The notes under the pieces are model-generated. The model saw only the letters and a program-made list of their open reading frames with translations. It had not been told where the DNA came from and did not search any database. This document shows positions 7,995-15,961 of a stretch of 64,000 nt of DNA, one piece after another; the stretch's first letter is position 1; every line of letters starts with the position of its first letter. The DNA is from Lysobacter niastensis (GTDB taxonomy: Bacteria > Pseudomonadota > Gammaproteobacteria > Xanthomonadales > Xanthomonadaceae): NCBI RefSeq assembly GCF_015453285.1, contig NZ_JADLZT010000005.1, positions 248,001-312,000 on the forward strand, in the 5' to 3' direction. Both the position numbers and the translations under genes were made by a program.

Positions 7995-8801
7995 ATGACC
8001 GCATCCAGAATGCGCATATCGAGTTCGCTCACCGTCGAAGGCAGCCACGGCTCGTTCGGAAGCCGCCGCTGGATGGAGCTGCTGGCGGCGATCGGCACCG
8101 AGCAGTCCATCGCCGCCGCTGCGCGCGAGGTCGGCCTGAGCTACAAGGCGGCCTGGGATGCCGTCGATGCCATGAACAACCTCTCGGATGCTCCGCTGGT
8201 CGAACGCCTGGTCGGCGGCAAGGGCGGTGGCGGCACGCGCCTGACGCCGGATGGCGAACGGCTTGTTGCGACGTATCGCGCGGTCGAAGCCGAGAATGCT
8301 CGCTTCATCGAGCAGCTGAACACCCGCATCGCCAACGCCAGTCATGATCTCAACCTCATCGGGAGATTTGCCGTGCTGACCAGTGCCCGCAACCAGTTGT
8401 CCGGTCGTGTCACCCGCATCGCCACGGGGGCCGTCAACGATGAAGTCGAACTCGAGCTCTCGGGCGGCGGCAGGATCGTCGCGATCATCACGCACGAAAG
8501 CCTGGAGCGCATGGGTCTGACGGTGGGTGGCCATGCCATTGCACTGATCAAGGCGCCCAGCGTGATCGTGGCCACCAACCTCGACGGAGTGCGCCTGTCG
8601 GCGCGCAACCAGCTCGCCGGCAACGTCATCCGCGTGGTGCCAGGCGCGGTCAACACCGAGGTCGTGATCGCGCTGGCCGGCGGCAACTCGATCGCGGCGA
8701 TCATCACCAATACATCGGCCCGGCACCTGGGGCTGGCCGAAGGCGCGCCCGCCACGGTGCTGTTCAAGGCGTCGAGCGTTATCCTCGCGGTTACGCCGTA
8801 A
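7995..8801 (+). CDS. modE: ModE, molybdate-responsive regulator
   Basis: 268 residues from ATG 7995; ATGs at 7971 and 8010 are alternatives and none has a clear ribosome site. The N-terminal winged helix is ModE-like (SIAAAAREVGLSYKAAWDAVDAMNN, LVGGKGGGGTRLTPDG). Two tandem TOBE/MOP domains follow (LTSARNQLSGRVTRIATGAVNDEV and VRLSARNQLAGNVIRVVPGAVNTEV), which bind molybdate. The holo-repressor binds CGnTATATA-N6-TATATAnCG operators; such a site lies upstream of modA at 10935-10958. It is convergent with modC, the two 3' ends overlapping by 11 bp. Confidence 0.95.
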   Translation: MTASRMRISSSLTVEGSHGSFGSRRWMELLAAIGTEQSIAAAAREVGLSYKAAWDAVDAMNNLSDAPLVERLVGGKGGGGTRLTPDGERLVATYRAVEAENARFIEQLNTRIANASHDLNLIGRFAVLTSARNQLSGRVTRIATGAVNDEVELELSGGGRIVAIITHESLERMGLTVGGHAIALIKAPSVIVATNLDGVRLSARNQLAGNVIRVVPGAVNTEVVIALAGGNSIAAIITNTSARHLGLAEGAPATVLFKASSVILAVTP

Positions 8802-9441
8802 CATCGGCCTGCAGGCGTCCGCTTTCCATGCCGAGCACGCGGTCGGCGAGGTAGTCGAGTTCGCTGCGCGCATGCGTGACGTACAGCATCGGGATGCGTG
8901 TCTCGTCGCGGATGCGTTTCAGGAACGGCAGGATCTGCTGCTTGAGGCGGTCGTCCAGTGACGACAGCGGCTCGTCGAGCAGCAGCAGTTGCGGCGAGTA
9001 CAGCAGCGCACGGCCCAGCGCGACGCGCTGGCGTTCGCCACCGGAGAGCAGGGTGGGGCGACGGTCGAGCAGCGGCGTGAGTTCCAGCAGCTGAGCCACG
9101 CCCTGCAGGTCGAACCGGCGCAAGCCCGGCGCAATGCGCGAGAAGCCGTAAAGCAGGTTGTCGCGCACGGTCAGGTGCGGAAACAGCTGGCCGTCCTGGA
9201 ATACCAGGCCGACATGACGATCCCACGCCGGCACAAAGCGTTTGCCGTGCGTATCGACCAGGATGCGGTCGCCCAAGTTCACCGTGCCGCGCGTGGGTGA
9301 GAGCAGACCGGCCAGCAGCGCGAGCAGCGTGCTCTTGCCGGAACCGGACGGGCCGAACACGCCGGTGACTCCCGCGCCTACCGTCGCGGCTGCAGTCAGC
9401 TCGAATCCACCACGCGAGAAGTGCAGGTCAAAGTTCAGCAT
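8791..9441 (-). CDS. modC: ModC, molybdate ABC transporter ATPase (short form without TOBE)
   Basis: 216 residues. Walker A GPSGSGKST, Q-loop 'GLVFQDGQLFPHL', signature LSGGERQRVALGRAL, Walker B LLLLDEPLSSLD and H-loop 'VTHARSELD' are all intact. It energises molybdate uptake through ModB in the inner membrane. Typical ModC is about 350 residues with a C-terminal TOBE/MOP domain; this one stops right after the ATPase, so molybdate sensing here rests on the ModE TOBE pair. ATG 9441 overlaps the end of modB by 14 bp. Last gene of modABC. Confidence 0.94.
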   Translation of the reverse strand: MLNFDLHFSRGGFELTAAATVGAGVTGVFGPSGSGKSTLLALLAGLLSPTRGTVNLGDRILVDTHGKRFVPAWDRHVGLVFQDGQLFPHLTVRDNLLYGFSRIAPGLRRFDLQGVAQLLELTPLLDRRPTLLSGGERQRVALGRALLYSPQLLLLDEPLSSLDDRLKQQILPFLKRIRDETRIPMLYVTHARSELDYLADRVLGMESGRLQADVTA

Positions 9442-10144
9442 GCTGGCCCCGGTCCAGATATCCGAGCCGGCGTTCGGCACGCAGACTGATCCAGCGGCTG
9501 ACCAGCAGCGCCGCGACCGCCAGCCCGATCGACAGCAGCGACAGGCGCATCGCCGCCGCTTCGCCGTCGGGCACATGCGTCAGGCTGTAGATCGCCAGCG
9601 GCAGCGTGCGGGTTTCGCCGGGGATGTTGCCGACGAAGGCCATCGTTGCGCCGAACTCGCCGAGGCTGCGCGAGAAGCACAGGATGCAGCCGGCGATCAG
9701 GCCGGGCACCGCAAGAGGAAGCGTCACGGTCCAGAACGTGTCCCACGGCCTGGCGCCGAGCGTCGCCGCCGCCTTTTCCAGGCGCGGATCGATCAGGCGG
9801 ATGGCGAGCCGGATCGGTTGCACCATCAGCGGAAACGCCATCACCGCCGATGCGATCACCGCCCCTTTCCAGGTGAAGGCAATCACGATCCCGAAGACAT
9901 CCTGCAGCCATCGCCCGAGCGGTCCCTGCGTGCCCAGCAGCAGTAGCAGCAGGTAGCCTGGCACCACCGGCGGCAGCACCATCGGCAACTGCACCAGCGT
10001 GTCGATCCAGACCTTGCCGCGGAACTCGCGGCGCTCCAGCAGCCAGCTCAGCGCGACGCCGAACGGCAGGCACGCCACGGTCGCGCATAGTGCGACCTTC
10101 GCCGACAGCGCCAGGGCTTGCCATTCTTCAGGCGACAACCACAT
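9428..10144 (-). CDS. modB: ModB, molybdate ABC transporter permease
   Basis: 238 residues with about five hydrophobic segments. It has the ABC-permease EAA-type loop 'AAATLGARPWDTFWTVTLPLAVPGL' around residues 140-165, followed by 'SRSLGEFGATMAFVGNIPGETRTLPLAIY', typical of ModB. It forms the inner-membrane channel with ModC and receives molybdate from ModA. Only 4 bp separate it from the modA stop; its 3' end overlaps modC. Confidence 0.95.
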   Translation of the reverse strand: MWLSPEEWQALALSAKVALCATVACLPFGVALSWLLERREFRGKVWIDTLVQLPMVLPPVVPGYLLLLLLGTQGPLGRWLQDVFGIVIAFTWKGAVIASAVMAFPLMVQPIRLAIRLIDPRLEKAAATLGARPWDTFWTVTLPLAVPGLIAGCILCFSRSLGEFGATMAFVGNIPGETRTLPLAIYSLTHVPDGEAAAMRLSLLSIGLAVAALLVSRWISLRAERRLGYLDRGQHAEL

Positions 10145-10148
10145 CGGA

Positions 10149-10913
10149 TCAGTGCTTCACTCGGTTAAAGCCGTATTTCTCGAAGATCGCCACGGCGGTC
10201 GAGGAATCCTGCACGAAGCGCAGGAACGCCTGCGCTTCCGGACGTCCACCCTTGACTGCGGCGAACGGATAAACGATCGGCTTGTGCGTGTTCTGCGGGA
10301 ACGTGGCCAGCACCTCGATCTTCTGGCTGATCTTGGCGTCCGTGGCGTAGACGATGCCGAGCGGGCACTCGCCACGTTCAACGAAGGCCAATGCGGTGCG
10401 CACGTCGTCGGTGCCGACGATGCGGGGCTTCAGCGCGTCCCACCAGCCGAGGTTCTGTAGCGCTTCCTGGGCATAGATGCCCACCGGAACCACGCCCGGT
10501 TCGCCCGTGCAGAGCCGGCCACGGAAGGCATTGGCGATGTCGAAGCCGCGCGTCATCCGGACGGGAAAGCCCTGGCCCTTCGGCACGATCATCACCAGCG
10601 AGTTGCCAAGCACGCTGGCGCGGGTGCCCGGCACCAGCTTGTCGCGCTGGTCGAGGTAGTCCATCCACGTCAGGTCGGCCGAGGCGAACACGTCGGCCGG
10701 GGCACCGGCCTCGATCTGCTTGGCCAGCGCCGACGACGCCGCGTAGGCGAGGCTCGGCTTCGGATGCCCGGCCTTTTCCCACGCGGCGGCGATGTCGTTG
10801 AGCGCGTTGGTGAGGCTGGCGGCGGCGAATACACGGACCGGCTGCTCGGCCAAGGCGGGGCCGGCGGCGAGCAGGGCCAGCAGCAGGAAAGCGCGTTGGA
10901 TCAGGGCACGCAT
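10149..10913 (-). CDS. modA: ModA, periplasmic molybdate-binding protein
   Basis: 254 residues with signal peptide (ALIQRAFLLLALLAAGPALA). Mature ModA marks: 'VRVFAAASLTNALNDIAAAWEK', 'LAYAASSALAKQIEAGAPADVFASAD', 'LVMIVPKG' and 'GIVYATDAK'. The serines in the AAASL and ASSAL segments are the family's oxyanion ligands. It captures molybdate in the periplasm for ModBC. ATG 10913 is chosen because it begins the signal peptide; the open frame reaches back to 11162 without biological sense. It is preceded by a ModE operator 21 bp upstream. Confidence 0.95.
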   Translation of the reverse strand: MRALIQRAFLLLALLAAGPALAEQPVRVFAAASLTNALNDIAAAWEKAGHPKPSLAYAASSALAKQIEAGAPADVFASADLTWMDYLDQRDKLVPGTRASVLGNSLVMIVPKGQGFPVRMTRGFDIANAFRGRLCTGEPGVVPVGIYAQEALQNLGWWDALKPRIVGTDDVRTALAFVERGECPLGIVYATDAKISQKIEVLATFPQNTHKPIVYPFAAVKGGRPEAQAFLRFVQDSSTAVAIFEKYGFNRVKH

Positions 10914-10934
10914 GGCGGTGGTCCATGGGGGGGG

Positions 10935-10958
10935 CGGTATATATTCAGCTATATAGCG
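10935..10958. promoter_or_regulatory. ModE operator upstream of modA
   Basis: The sequence reads CGGTATATA, six bases TTCAGC, then TATATAGCG. This fits the ModE box CGnTATATA-N6-TATATAnCG at every fixed position, with 8 of 9 arm bases pairing. It lies 21 bp before the modA start, where it would overlap the promoter. With modE encoded at the other end of the cluster, molybdate-dependent repression of modABC is the natural reading. It may also touch the divergent promoter of the 11062 gene. Confidence 0.88.
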
Positions 10959-11061
10959 CAAATTGCCGTCGCTTGAGGCCAAGGGCTGTCCTTTTGCCTC
11001 GGGTCGCACGACATGCAGAATGTGCCGGCGCAAATGACGGCCCGCGTCCATTGGAGGCCGA

Positions 11062-11937
11062 ATGGAAGACAACCTGCTGATCCGGGTGGCGCTGCCGCTG
11101 GTCAACTTCATCATCATGTGCGGCATCGGACTGACCCTGGAGGTCGCGGACTTCCGCCGCATCGGCCGGTCCCCGAAGTCCGTGGCCGTTGGTGTTGCTG
11201 GCCACTATCTGCTGTTGCCGGCGATCGGCTTCGTCATGGCCTATGTGTTTCGCGATACGCCAGGCTTCGCCATCGGATTCGTGCTGCTCGCCGCCTGTCC
11301 CAGTGCAAGTGTCTCCAACACGCTGTCCTATCTTGCGGGAGGCAACGTGGCACTGGCCGTGGCCTTGACCGCGATCAGCGCGGTGGCGTCGCTGCTCAGC
11401 GTGCCGGCGTGGATACTCCTGGCCGCGCGCGCGTTCGATATCGAAGGACGGATGGTCCAGCTCCCCGTCTCCGAAACCATCGCCCGGCTGGCGGTACTGG
11501 TGCTGCTGCCGGTGGCGCTGGGCATGGGTGCGCGGCATTGGGCCCGCGCCTGGGCGTTGCGCGTGCAGCCGTGGATCAGTCGTGTCGCGCTGCTGTCGTT
11601 GATCCTGGTAGTGGTTGCGTTCGCGGTGACGCAATGGGAACTCGTGTCCCGGTCGATCTCCGAACTGGGCGCGGCCACGCTGGCAATGAGCGCCGCCGCC
11701 ATGGTGGGCGGCTTGCTGCTCGCGCGCGCCGTGAAGCTGTCATTTGCAGATTCGGTGACGATCAGCATCGAAGTGGGCGTGCAGAACTGCATGCTGGCGA
11801 TGCTGGTCGCGCTGACGATCCTGCACTCGGTGCAGGCCGCGCTGCCAGCGGCGACGTATGGCTTGATGATGTTCGTCCCCGCGTTGGCGGTGGTGGCCCT
11901 AGGGCGAAGGGCGCGGCGGGAAGCCCCGCAGACCTAG
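11062..11937 (+). CDS. BASS-family (bile acid:sodium symporter-type) transporter
   Basis: 291 residues, eight to ten hydrophobic segments. Family marks: 'IIMCGIGLTLEVADFRRI' (first helix pair), 'GFVLLAACPSASVSNTLSYLAGGNVALAVALTAIS' (unwound-helix substrate/sodium site) and 'TISIEVGVQNCMLAMLVAL' near residue 230. Related transporters carry organic anions, pantoate or keto acids with sodium; the substrate cannot be told. GGAGG is not adjacent, but 'TTGGAGGCCGA' gives a ribosome site 6 bases before ATG 11062. It is divergent from modA across a 148-bp gap. Confidence 0.88.
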   Translation: MEDNLLIRVALPLVNFIIMCGIGLTLEVADFRRIGRSPKSVAVGVAGHYLLLPAIGFVMAYVFRDTPGFAIGFVLLAACPSASVSNTLSYLAGGNVALAVALTAISAVASLLSVPAWILLAARAFDIEGRMVQLPVSETIARLAVLVLLPVALGMGARHWARAWALRVQPWISRVALLSLILVVVAFAVTQWELVSRSISELGAATLAMSAAAMVGGLLLARAVKLSFADSVTISIEVGVQNCMLAMLVALTILHSVQAALPAATYGLMMFVPALAVVALGRRARREAPQT

Positions 11938-11943
11938 CGCGAG

Positions 11944-13362
11944 TCACTCTACGCTGCGCGCCACAAGCTGCCCTAACGTCGCCACGGCTGCCTCGACTTT
12001 CTCGTCGAAGGCGTAGCCGTAGTTGAGGCGGATGCAGTGGCGGAATCCGCGGCTCGCGGAGAAGATCGGGCCGGGCGCGATGCTGATGCCGTGCTCAAGC
12101 GCCTGGCTGTGCAGCGTGAGCGCGTCGACGCGCGGGTCGAGTTCGATCCAGACGAAGTAACCACCGCTGGGGCGCGTGGCGCGCGTGCCCGGCGGGAAGT
12201 GGCGGGCGACGGCCTCGATGAAGACCTCCTGCTGTTCCTTCAGCATGCGCCGCAACTGGCGCAGGTGGCGTTCGTAGCCGCCATGCTCGAGATACGACGC
12301 CAGCGCGGCCTGCGGCGGCGCGGACGTGGTGATCGTCGTCGACAGCTTGTGCCGCGCGACTTCGCGGAAGTAGCGGCCAGGTGCTACCCAGCCGACCCGG
12401 TAGCCGGGCGCGAGGCTCTTGGAGAACGAGCCGCAATGCATCACCAGGCCCTGGCGGTCATGCGCCTTGGCCGGGGCAGGGCGTTCGTCGCCGAAATAGA
12501 GCTCGGCATAGACGTCGTCCTCGATCAGCGGAACGCCGTGCTGCGCCAGCAGTTCGACCAGTGCACTTTTCTTCTCATCTGGCATGCGGCTGCCAAGCGG
12601 ATTCTGGAACGTCGTCATCAGCCAGCACGCGGCGGGGCGGTGCTGCTCGATCGCCCGTGCCAGTGCCTCGAGTTCGATGCCGTCGCGCGGGTGTGTCGGT
12701 ACTTCGATCGCGCGCAGGCCGTTGCGTTCAATCGATTGCAGCGCCGCGTAGAAGCACGGTGACTCGATGATCACCGCGTCGCCGGGCCGCGCCACCGTCA
12801 GCAGGCACAGGTTCAGCGCTTCCATCGCGCCGTTGGTGATGACGATCTCCTCCGGCGACACGTGGATGCCGTCGGCGTGATAGCGCAATGCGATCTGCCG
12901 GCGAAGCGCAGCGTTGCCGGGCGTGAGGTCGTCGAGAAACTTGCGCGGGTCCAGCGTCTGCACGCTGCCGGCCATCGATTTGGCGAGGCGCCGCAGCGGG
13001 TACAAGAGGGGGCTCGGAAAAGCCGAGCCCAGCGGCACGACGTCGCGATGCATCGTCGACTGCAGGATCTCGAACACGCGCGCGCTGACGTCGAGGGTCG
13101 CCGCTTCGCCGGAAGGATGCGAAGGCGTTTCGGGCTCCGGCGGCAGCGCCGGCAGGCCCGGGGCCACGTAGTACCCGGACTTGGCGCGGGCCCGGATCAG
13201 GCCGCGGGCTTCGAGCAGGTAATAGGCCTGGAATACCGTCGACGGGCTGACATGCCGGCTCTCGCTGGTCTGGCGCACCGACGGCAGCCGATCGCCCGGG
13301 CGCAGCACGCCGGAGCGGATCGAGGCCGCGACTTCCTCGGCTAGGGCTTCGTAACGCTTCAT
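11944..13362 (-). CDS. MocR/PdxR-type GntR-aminotransferase regulator
   Basis: 472 residues. The N-terminal GntR winged helix (residues 1-70: LAEEVAASIRSGVLRPGDRLPSVR, HVSPSTVFQAYYLLEARGLI) is joined to a fold-type I aminotransferase domain. The PLP-lysine segment is 'HCGSFSKSLAPGYRVGW' and the Asp-Asp-x-Tyr segment is 'LIEDDVYAELYFG'. MocR proteins use PLP or an amino acid as effector and usually control a neighbouring gene. Candidate operator repeats lie between it and the divergent gene at 13519. The target pathway (PLP, GABA, taurine or other) is unknown. Confidence 0.93.
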   Translation of the reverse strand: MKRYEALAEEVAASIRSGVLRPGDRLPSVRQTSESRHVSPSTVFQAYYLLEARGLIRARAKSGYYVAPGLPALPPEPETPSHPSGEAATLDVSARVFEILQSTMHRDVVPLGSAFPSPLLYPLRRLAKSMAGSVQTLDPRKFLDDLTPGNAALRRQIALRYHADGIHVSPEEIVITNGAMEALNLCLLTVARPGDAVIIESPCFYAALQSIERNGLRAIEVPTHPRDGIELEALARAIEQHRPAACWLMTTFQNPLGSRMPDEKKSALVELLAQHGVPLIEDDVYAELYFGDERPAPAKAHDRQGLVMHCGSFSKSLAPGYRVGWVAPGRYFREVARHKLSTTITTSAPPQAALASYLEHGGYERHLRQLRRMLKEQQEVFIEAVARHFPPGTRATRPSGGYFVWIELDPRVDALTLHSQALEHGISIAPGPIFSASRGFRHCIRLNYGYAFDEKVEAAVATLGQLVARSVE

Positions 13363-13411
13363 TGGCGGGCTCGGCGGCGGACTCAGGGGCTGGGCCGCCC
13401 ATGCGGGGCAA

Positions 13412-13460
13412 CTGATATGGTTTTTTGGGCAGGCATCTGAATCTTACCAATCTGATACGG
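13412..13460. promoter_or_regulatory. Candidate MocR operator with promoter for the 13519 gene
   Basis: Two direct repeats, CTGATATGG (13412-13420) and CTGATACGG (13452-13460), differ at one position and are 40 bp apart, the usual arrangement for MocR regulators. The second lies inside a promoter-like stretch: TTACCA at 13445, 17 bases, then TAGGCT, reading toward 13519. The site sits in the 156-bp gap between the mocR start and the divergent gene. Confidence 0.45.
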
Positions 13461-13518
13461 GTCGCCTAGGCTGTGATGGCCCGGCAAAGGCACGGCCTGC
13501 CGCCTCCCCCCAAGTCCG

Positions 13519-13848
13519 ATGTCCCCGCAAGTCGAATTCAACCTGGCCCTGATCCTCTTCATCCCGTGGTTCGCGATCCTCGGGGTGCTGTTCTGGTGCT
13601 TCCCTCGAGCGCCTCGCAACGCCGCCCGCAAGCTGTTCGACATCGTGTCGCTGGTGCTGGCCGTCGCGGCCTCGGCGTGGGGCATGCAGTGGAGCATGCA
13701 CAACGCCGATCCCGGCTACGGCCATCTGTGGCCGCAGATCCTCGCCACGTCGGTCTCGTACGGCCTGTTCCTGGCGGTGATGACCGCTGCCTTCATCGTC
13801 CGCTTTCGCGTGTTGCGTGCGCCGTCGGCCGTCGAAGCTCAGGACTGA
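13519..13848 (+). CDS. Small inner-membrane protein of unknown function
   Basis: 109 residues with three hydrophobic segments (LALILFIPWFAILGVLFW, FDIVSLVLAVAASAWGM, LFLAVMTAAFIVRF). No signal peptide beyond the first segment. It lies 47 bp before a DUF2909 gene and divergent from mocR, so it may be the MocR target. No family recognised with confidence; similar small membrane proteins occur in xanthomonads. Confidence 0.66.
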   Translation: MSPQVEFNLALILFIPWFAILGVLFWCFPRAPRNAARKLFDIVSLVLAVAASAWGMQWSMHNADPGYGHLWPQILATSVSYGLFLAVMTAAFIVRFRVLRAPSAVEAQD

Positions 13849-13895
13849 GCACCCGATCTTTCGCCGCGGCGCCGCCACGGCATCCCGGAGCCCTC

Positions 13896-14102
13896 ATGAA
13901 AACGCTGTTCGTCGTCGCCTTCCTCGGCGTGATCGTCTACAACCTCGGTGCTGGTCTGTATTACATGCTCGTCGATCACGGCACCAGCAAGCGCACCGTC
14001 AACGCGTTGACGTGGCGAATCGGTCTGTCGGTGGCATTGATCCTGCTGGTCGCAGCCGGCATGGCGACAGGCGTGATCGAAGGCCACGGCGTCGGGCGCT
14101 AA
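13896..14102 (+). CDS. DUF2909 twin-transmembrane protein
   Basis: 68 residues from ATG 13896, with GGAG 5 bases upstream. The sequence has two membrane helices joined by the basic loop 'VDHGTSKRTVNALTWRIGLSVAL', the DUF2909 signature. Members are often found with cytochrome oxidase assembly genes; none are visible here. It may form one transcript with the preceding small membrane protein. Confidence 0.85.
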   Translation: MKTLFVVAFLGVIVYNLGAGLYYMLVDHGTSKRTVNALTWRIGLSVALILLVAAGMATGVIEGHGVGR

Positions 14103-14141
14103 CGAGTCGCTTTTTTTGCCGCAATTGCATGGCGTGGACGG

Positions 14142-14160
14142 CCATCCGGACACCGGATGG
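14142..14160. terminator. Hairpin after the DUF2909 gene
   Basis: CCATCCGG and CCGGATGG form a perfect 8-bp stem with a 3-base loop. A T7 run lies upstream of it, not downstream, so it is a weak terminator candidate. Confidence 0.35.
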
Positions 14161-14247
14161 TCACAAACGCTTCACGGTTTCGGAGCCACTGTGAGCGCCT
14201 GAATCGCACCGCCAAACCGGTGTGAAAGGGAAGGAGCGGGGTGGCGG

Positions 14248-15063
14248 ATGCGCGGCAAGCTGGGTTACGCCGTGATGGTGTTGTTGTGCGCCGGGGCCGG
14301 CTTCGCAGCCGCGCCGTGCCACGCACAGGATGCCGATGAACTCGCCAAGCAACTGTCGAATCCGGTTGCAAACCTGATCAGCGTGCCGCTGCAACTCAAC
14401 TGGGACGATCGCATCGGTCCTGAAGAGGACGGCGAGCGCTTCCAGCTCAATGTGCAGCCAGTCGCACCGATCTCGATCGGCGAAGACTGGAACATGATCT
14501 CGCGCACGATCCTGCCGATCGTTTCGCAAAGCGACGTCTTTCCCGGCGCCGGCAGCCAGACCGGCATCGGCGACATCACGCAGAGCCTGTTCTTCTCGCC
14601 CAAGCAACCCACCGCCAGTGGCTGGGTTTGGGGCGTGGGCCCTGCGTTCCTGATTCCCACCGCCAGCGACGACCTGCTCGGCACCGACAAGTGGGGCCTT
14701 GGCCCGACAGCAGTCGTATTGCGCCAGACCAAGGAGGGCTGGACTTACGGCGCGCTGGTCAACCACATATGGTCGGTCGCGGGCGACGACGACCGGGCCG
14801 ACATCAGCAGCACGTTCCTGCAGCCGTTCGTCGCCAAGGGTATCGGAAAGGGCCGAACGATCAGCGTCAATTTCGAATCGACCTACGACTGGAAGGGCGA
14901 GCAGTGGACCGCGCCGCTCAACCTGAGCTATTCGAAGGTGAGCAAGATCGGCTCGCAAATGGTGAGTTACGCCGGTGGCGTCCGCTACTACGTGGACGCG
15001 CCCGACACCGGCGCGGAGTGGGGCCTTCGCTTTGTTCTGACGTTGCTGTATCCGACGAAGTAA
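14248..15063 (+). CDS. Secreted outer-membrane transporter-family protein
   Basis: 271 residues with a signal peptide (VMVLLCAGAGFAAAPCHA). The mature sequence is beta-rich with alternating hydrophobic strands and a C-terminal aromatic/Leu strand (WGLRFVLTLLYPTK), as in outer-membrane barrels of the 'transporter' or phenol-degradation-type family. Internal marks are 'NLISVPLQLNWDDRIGP', 'GIGDITQSLFFSP' and 'GVGPAFLIPTASDDLLG'. It probably belongs with the next three membrane genes; transport substrate unknown. Confidence 0.75.
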   Translation: MRGKLGYAVMVLLCAGAGFAAAPCHAQDADELAKQLSNPVANLISVPLQLNWDDRIGPEEDGERFQLNVQPVAPISIGEDWNMISRTILPIVSQSDVFPGAGSQTGIGDITQSLFFSPKQPTASGWVWGVGPAFLIPTASDDLLGTDKWGLGPTAVVLRQTKEGWTYGALVNHIWSVAGDDDRADISSTFLQPFVAKGIGKGRTISVNFESTYDWKGEQWTAPLNLSYSKVSKIGSQMVSYAGGVRYYVDAPDTGAEWGLRFVLTLLYPTK

Positions 15064-15101
15064 TCCAATCGCGACGCGCATGCGCCGCCGCGGAGGCTTG
15101 C

Positions 15102-15467
15102 ATGGAAGAGATCTTTCGTACCGCGTCCGGCTACATCGCCCTGGTCCTGGAATCGCTGTCGGTGCTGGTCATCGCGATTGGCGCGGTCGACGCGCTGGTG
15201 CGGCTTCTTCCTGCATTCCGCTTCCGCCGCGTCACCCATGGGATCCGTCGCGCGGCGTGGTTGAGCCTGGCGCGATGGCTGCTGCTCGGGCTGGAGTTCA
15301 TGCTCGCCGCCGACATCGTGCGCACGGCCATCGCACCCAGCTGGGACGACATCGGGCAGCTTGCCGCGATCGCGGTGATCCGCACGTTCCTCAACTACTT
15401 CCTCGAGCGAGACCTCGAAGCTGCCGCGCGTCCGGCCGAGGCCGTCGCCAATCCGGAGCTGACATGA
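15102..15467 (+). CDS. DUF1622 membrane protein
   Basis: 121 residues, ATG 15102 with CGGAGG upstream. Two hydrophobic segments flank the conserved core 'WLLLGLEFMLAADIVRTAIAPSWDDIGQLAAIAVIRTFLNYFLERDLE', the DUF1622 signature. The inner-membrane role is unknown. The stop overlaps the next start (ATGA at 15464), so translation is coupled to the DUF202 gene. Confidence 0.9.
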   Translation: MEEIFRTASGYIALVLESLSVLVIAIGAVDALVRLLPAFRFRRVTHGIRRAAWLSLARWLLLGLEFMLAADIVRTAIAPSWDDIGQLAAIAVIRTFLNYFLERDLEAAARPAEAVANPELT

Positions 15468-15949
15468 GCGTCGATCCAAGCCCACCGCAGTTGCCGGACG
15501 ACCTGGCTGCCCAGATCGAAGGCAAGCCGGATGCCGCCACGTCGTCGACCGTGCTGTCGATGTACCGGACGCGGCTGTCGGTGTACCGCACGCAGGTGTC
15601 CAACCTGCGGTCGCATCTGGCGAACGAGCGCACGCACCTGGCCTACCTGCGTACCACGGTGTCGCTGATCGGCTTCGGCATCACCATCAACCGCTTCAGC
15701 ATCTACCTGATCCAGCAGGGCACGGCGCCGACCGGAAAGCACACGATGCTGCGCGATGCCGGCAATGCCGGGCTCGGCATGGTGGTGCTGGGCCTGGCCC
15801 TGCTGGTGTGGTCCATCTACCGCTATTGGCGCGTCGGCAAGGACATCGAGGAAGGTCATTACGTGCCGTATCGGCGCGGTGTGATGGTGACCAGCCTCGG
15901 CTTGCTGTTCCTGGGCGGGCTGACCGCGTTGTGGCTGTTCCTGTTCTGA
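15464..15949 (+). CDS. DUF202 membrane protein
   Basis: 161 residues. A cytoplasmic N-terminal tail with a repeated 'YRTRLSVYRTQVSNLRSHLANERTHLAYLRT' helix precedes three hydrophobic segments. 'LANERTHLAYLRTTVSLIGFGI' is the classic DUF202 motif (related to YidH and the yeast vacuolar chaperone membrane domain). Start by 4-bp overlap with DUF1622. Likely part of the 14248-16627 transcript. Confidence 0.9.
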   Translation: MSVDPSPPQLPDDLAAQIEGKPDAATSSTVLSMYRTRLSVYRTQVSNLRSHLANERTHLAYLRTTVSLIGFGITINRFSIYLIQQGTAPTGKHTMLRDAGNAGLGMVVLGLALLVWSIYRYWRVGKDIEEGHYVPYRRGVMVTSLGLLFLGGLTALWLFLF

Positions 15950-15961
15950 CTGGAGACGACC

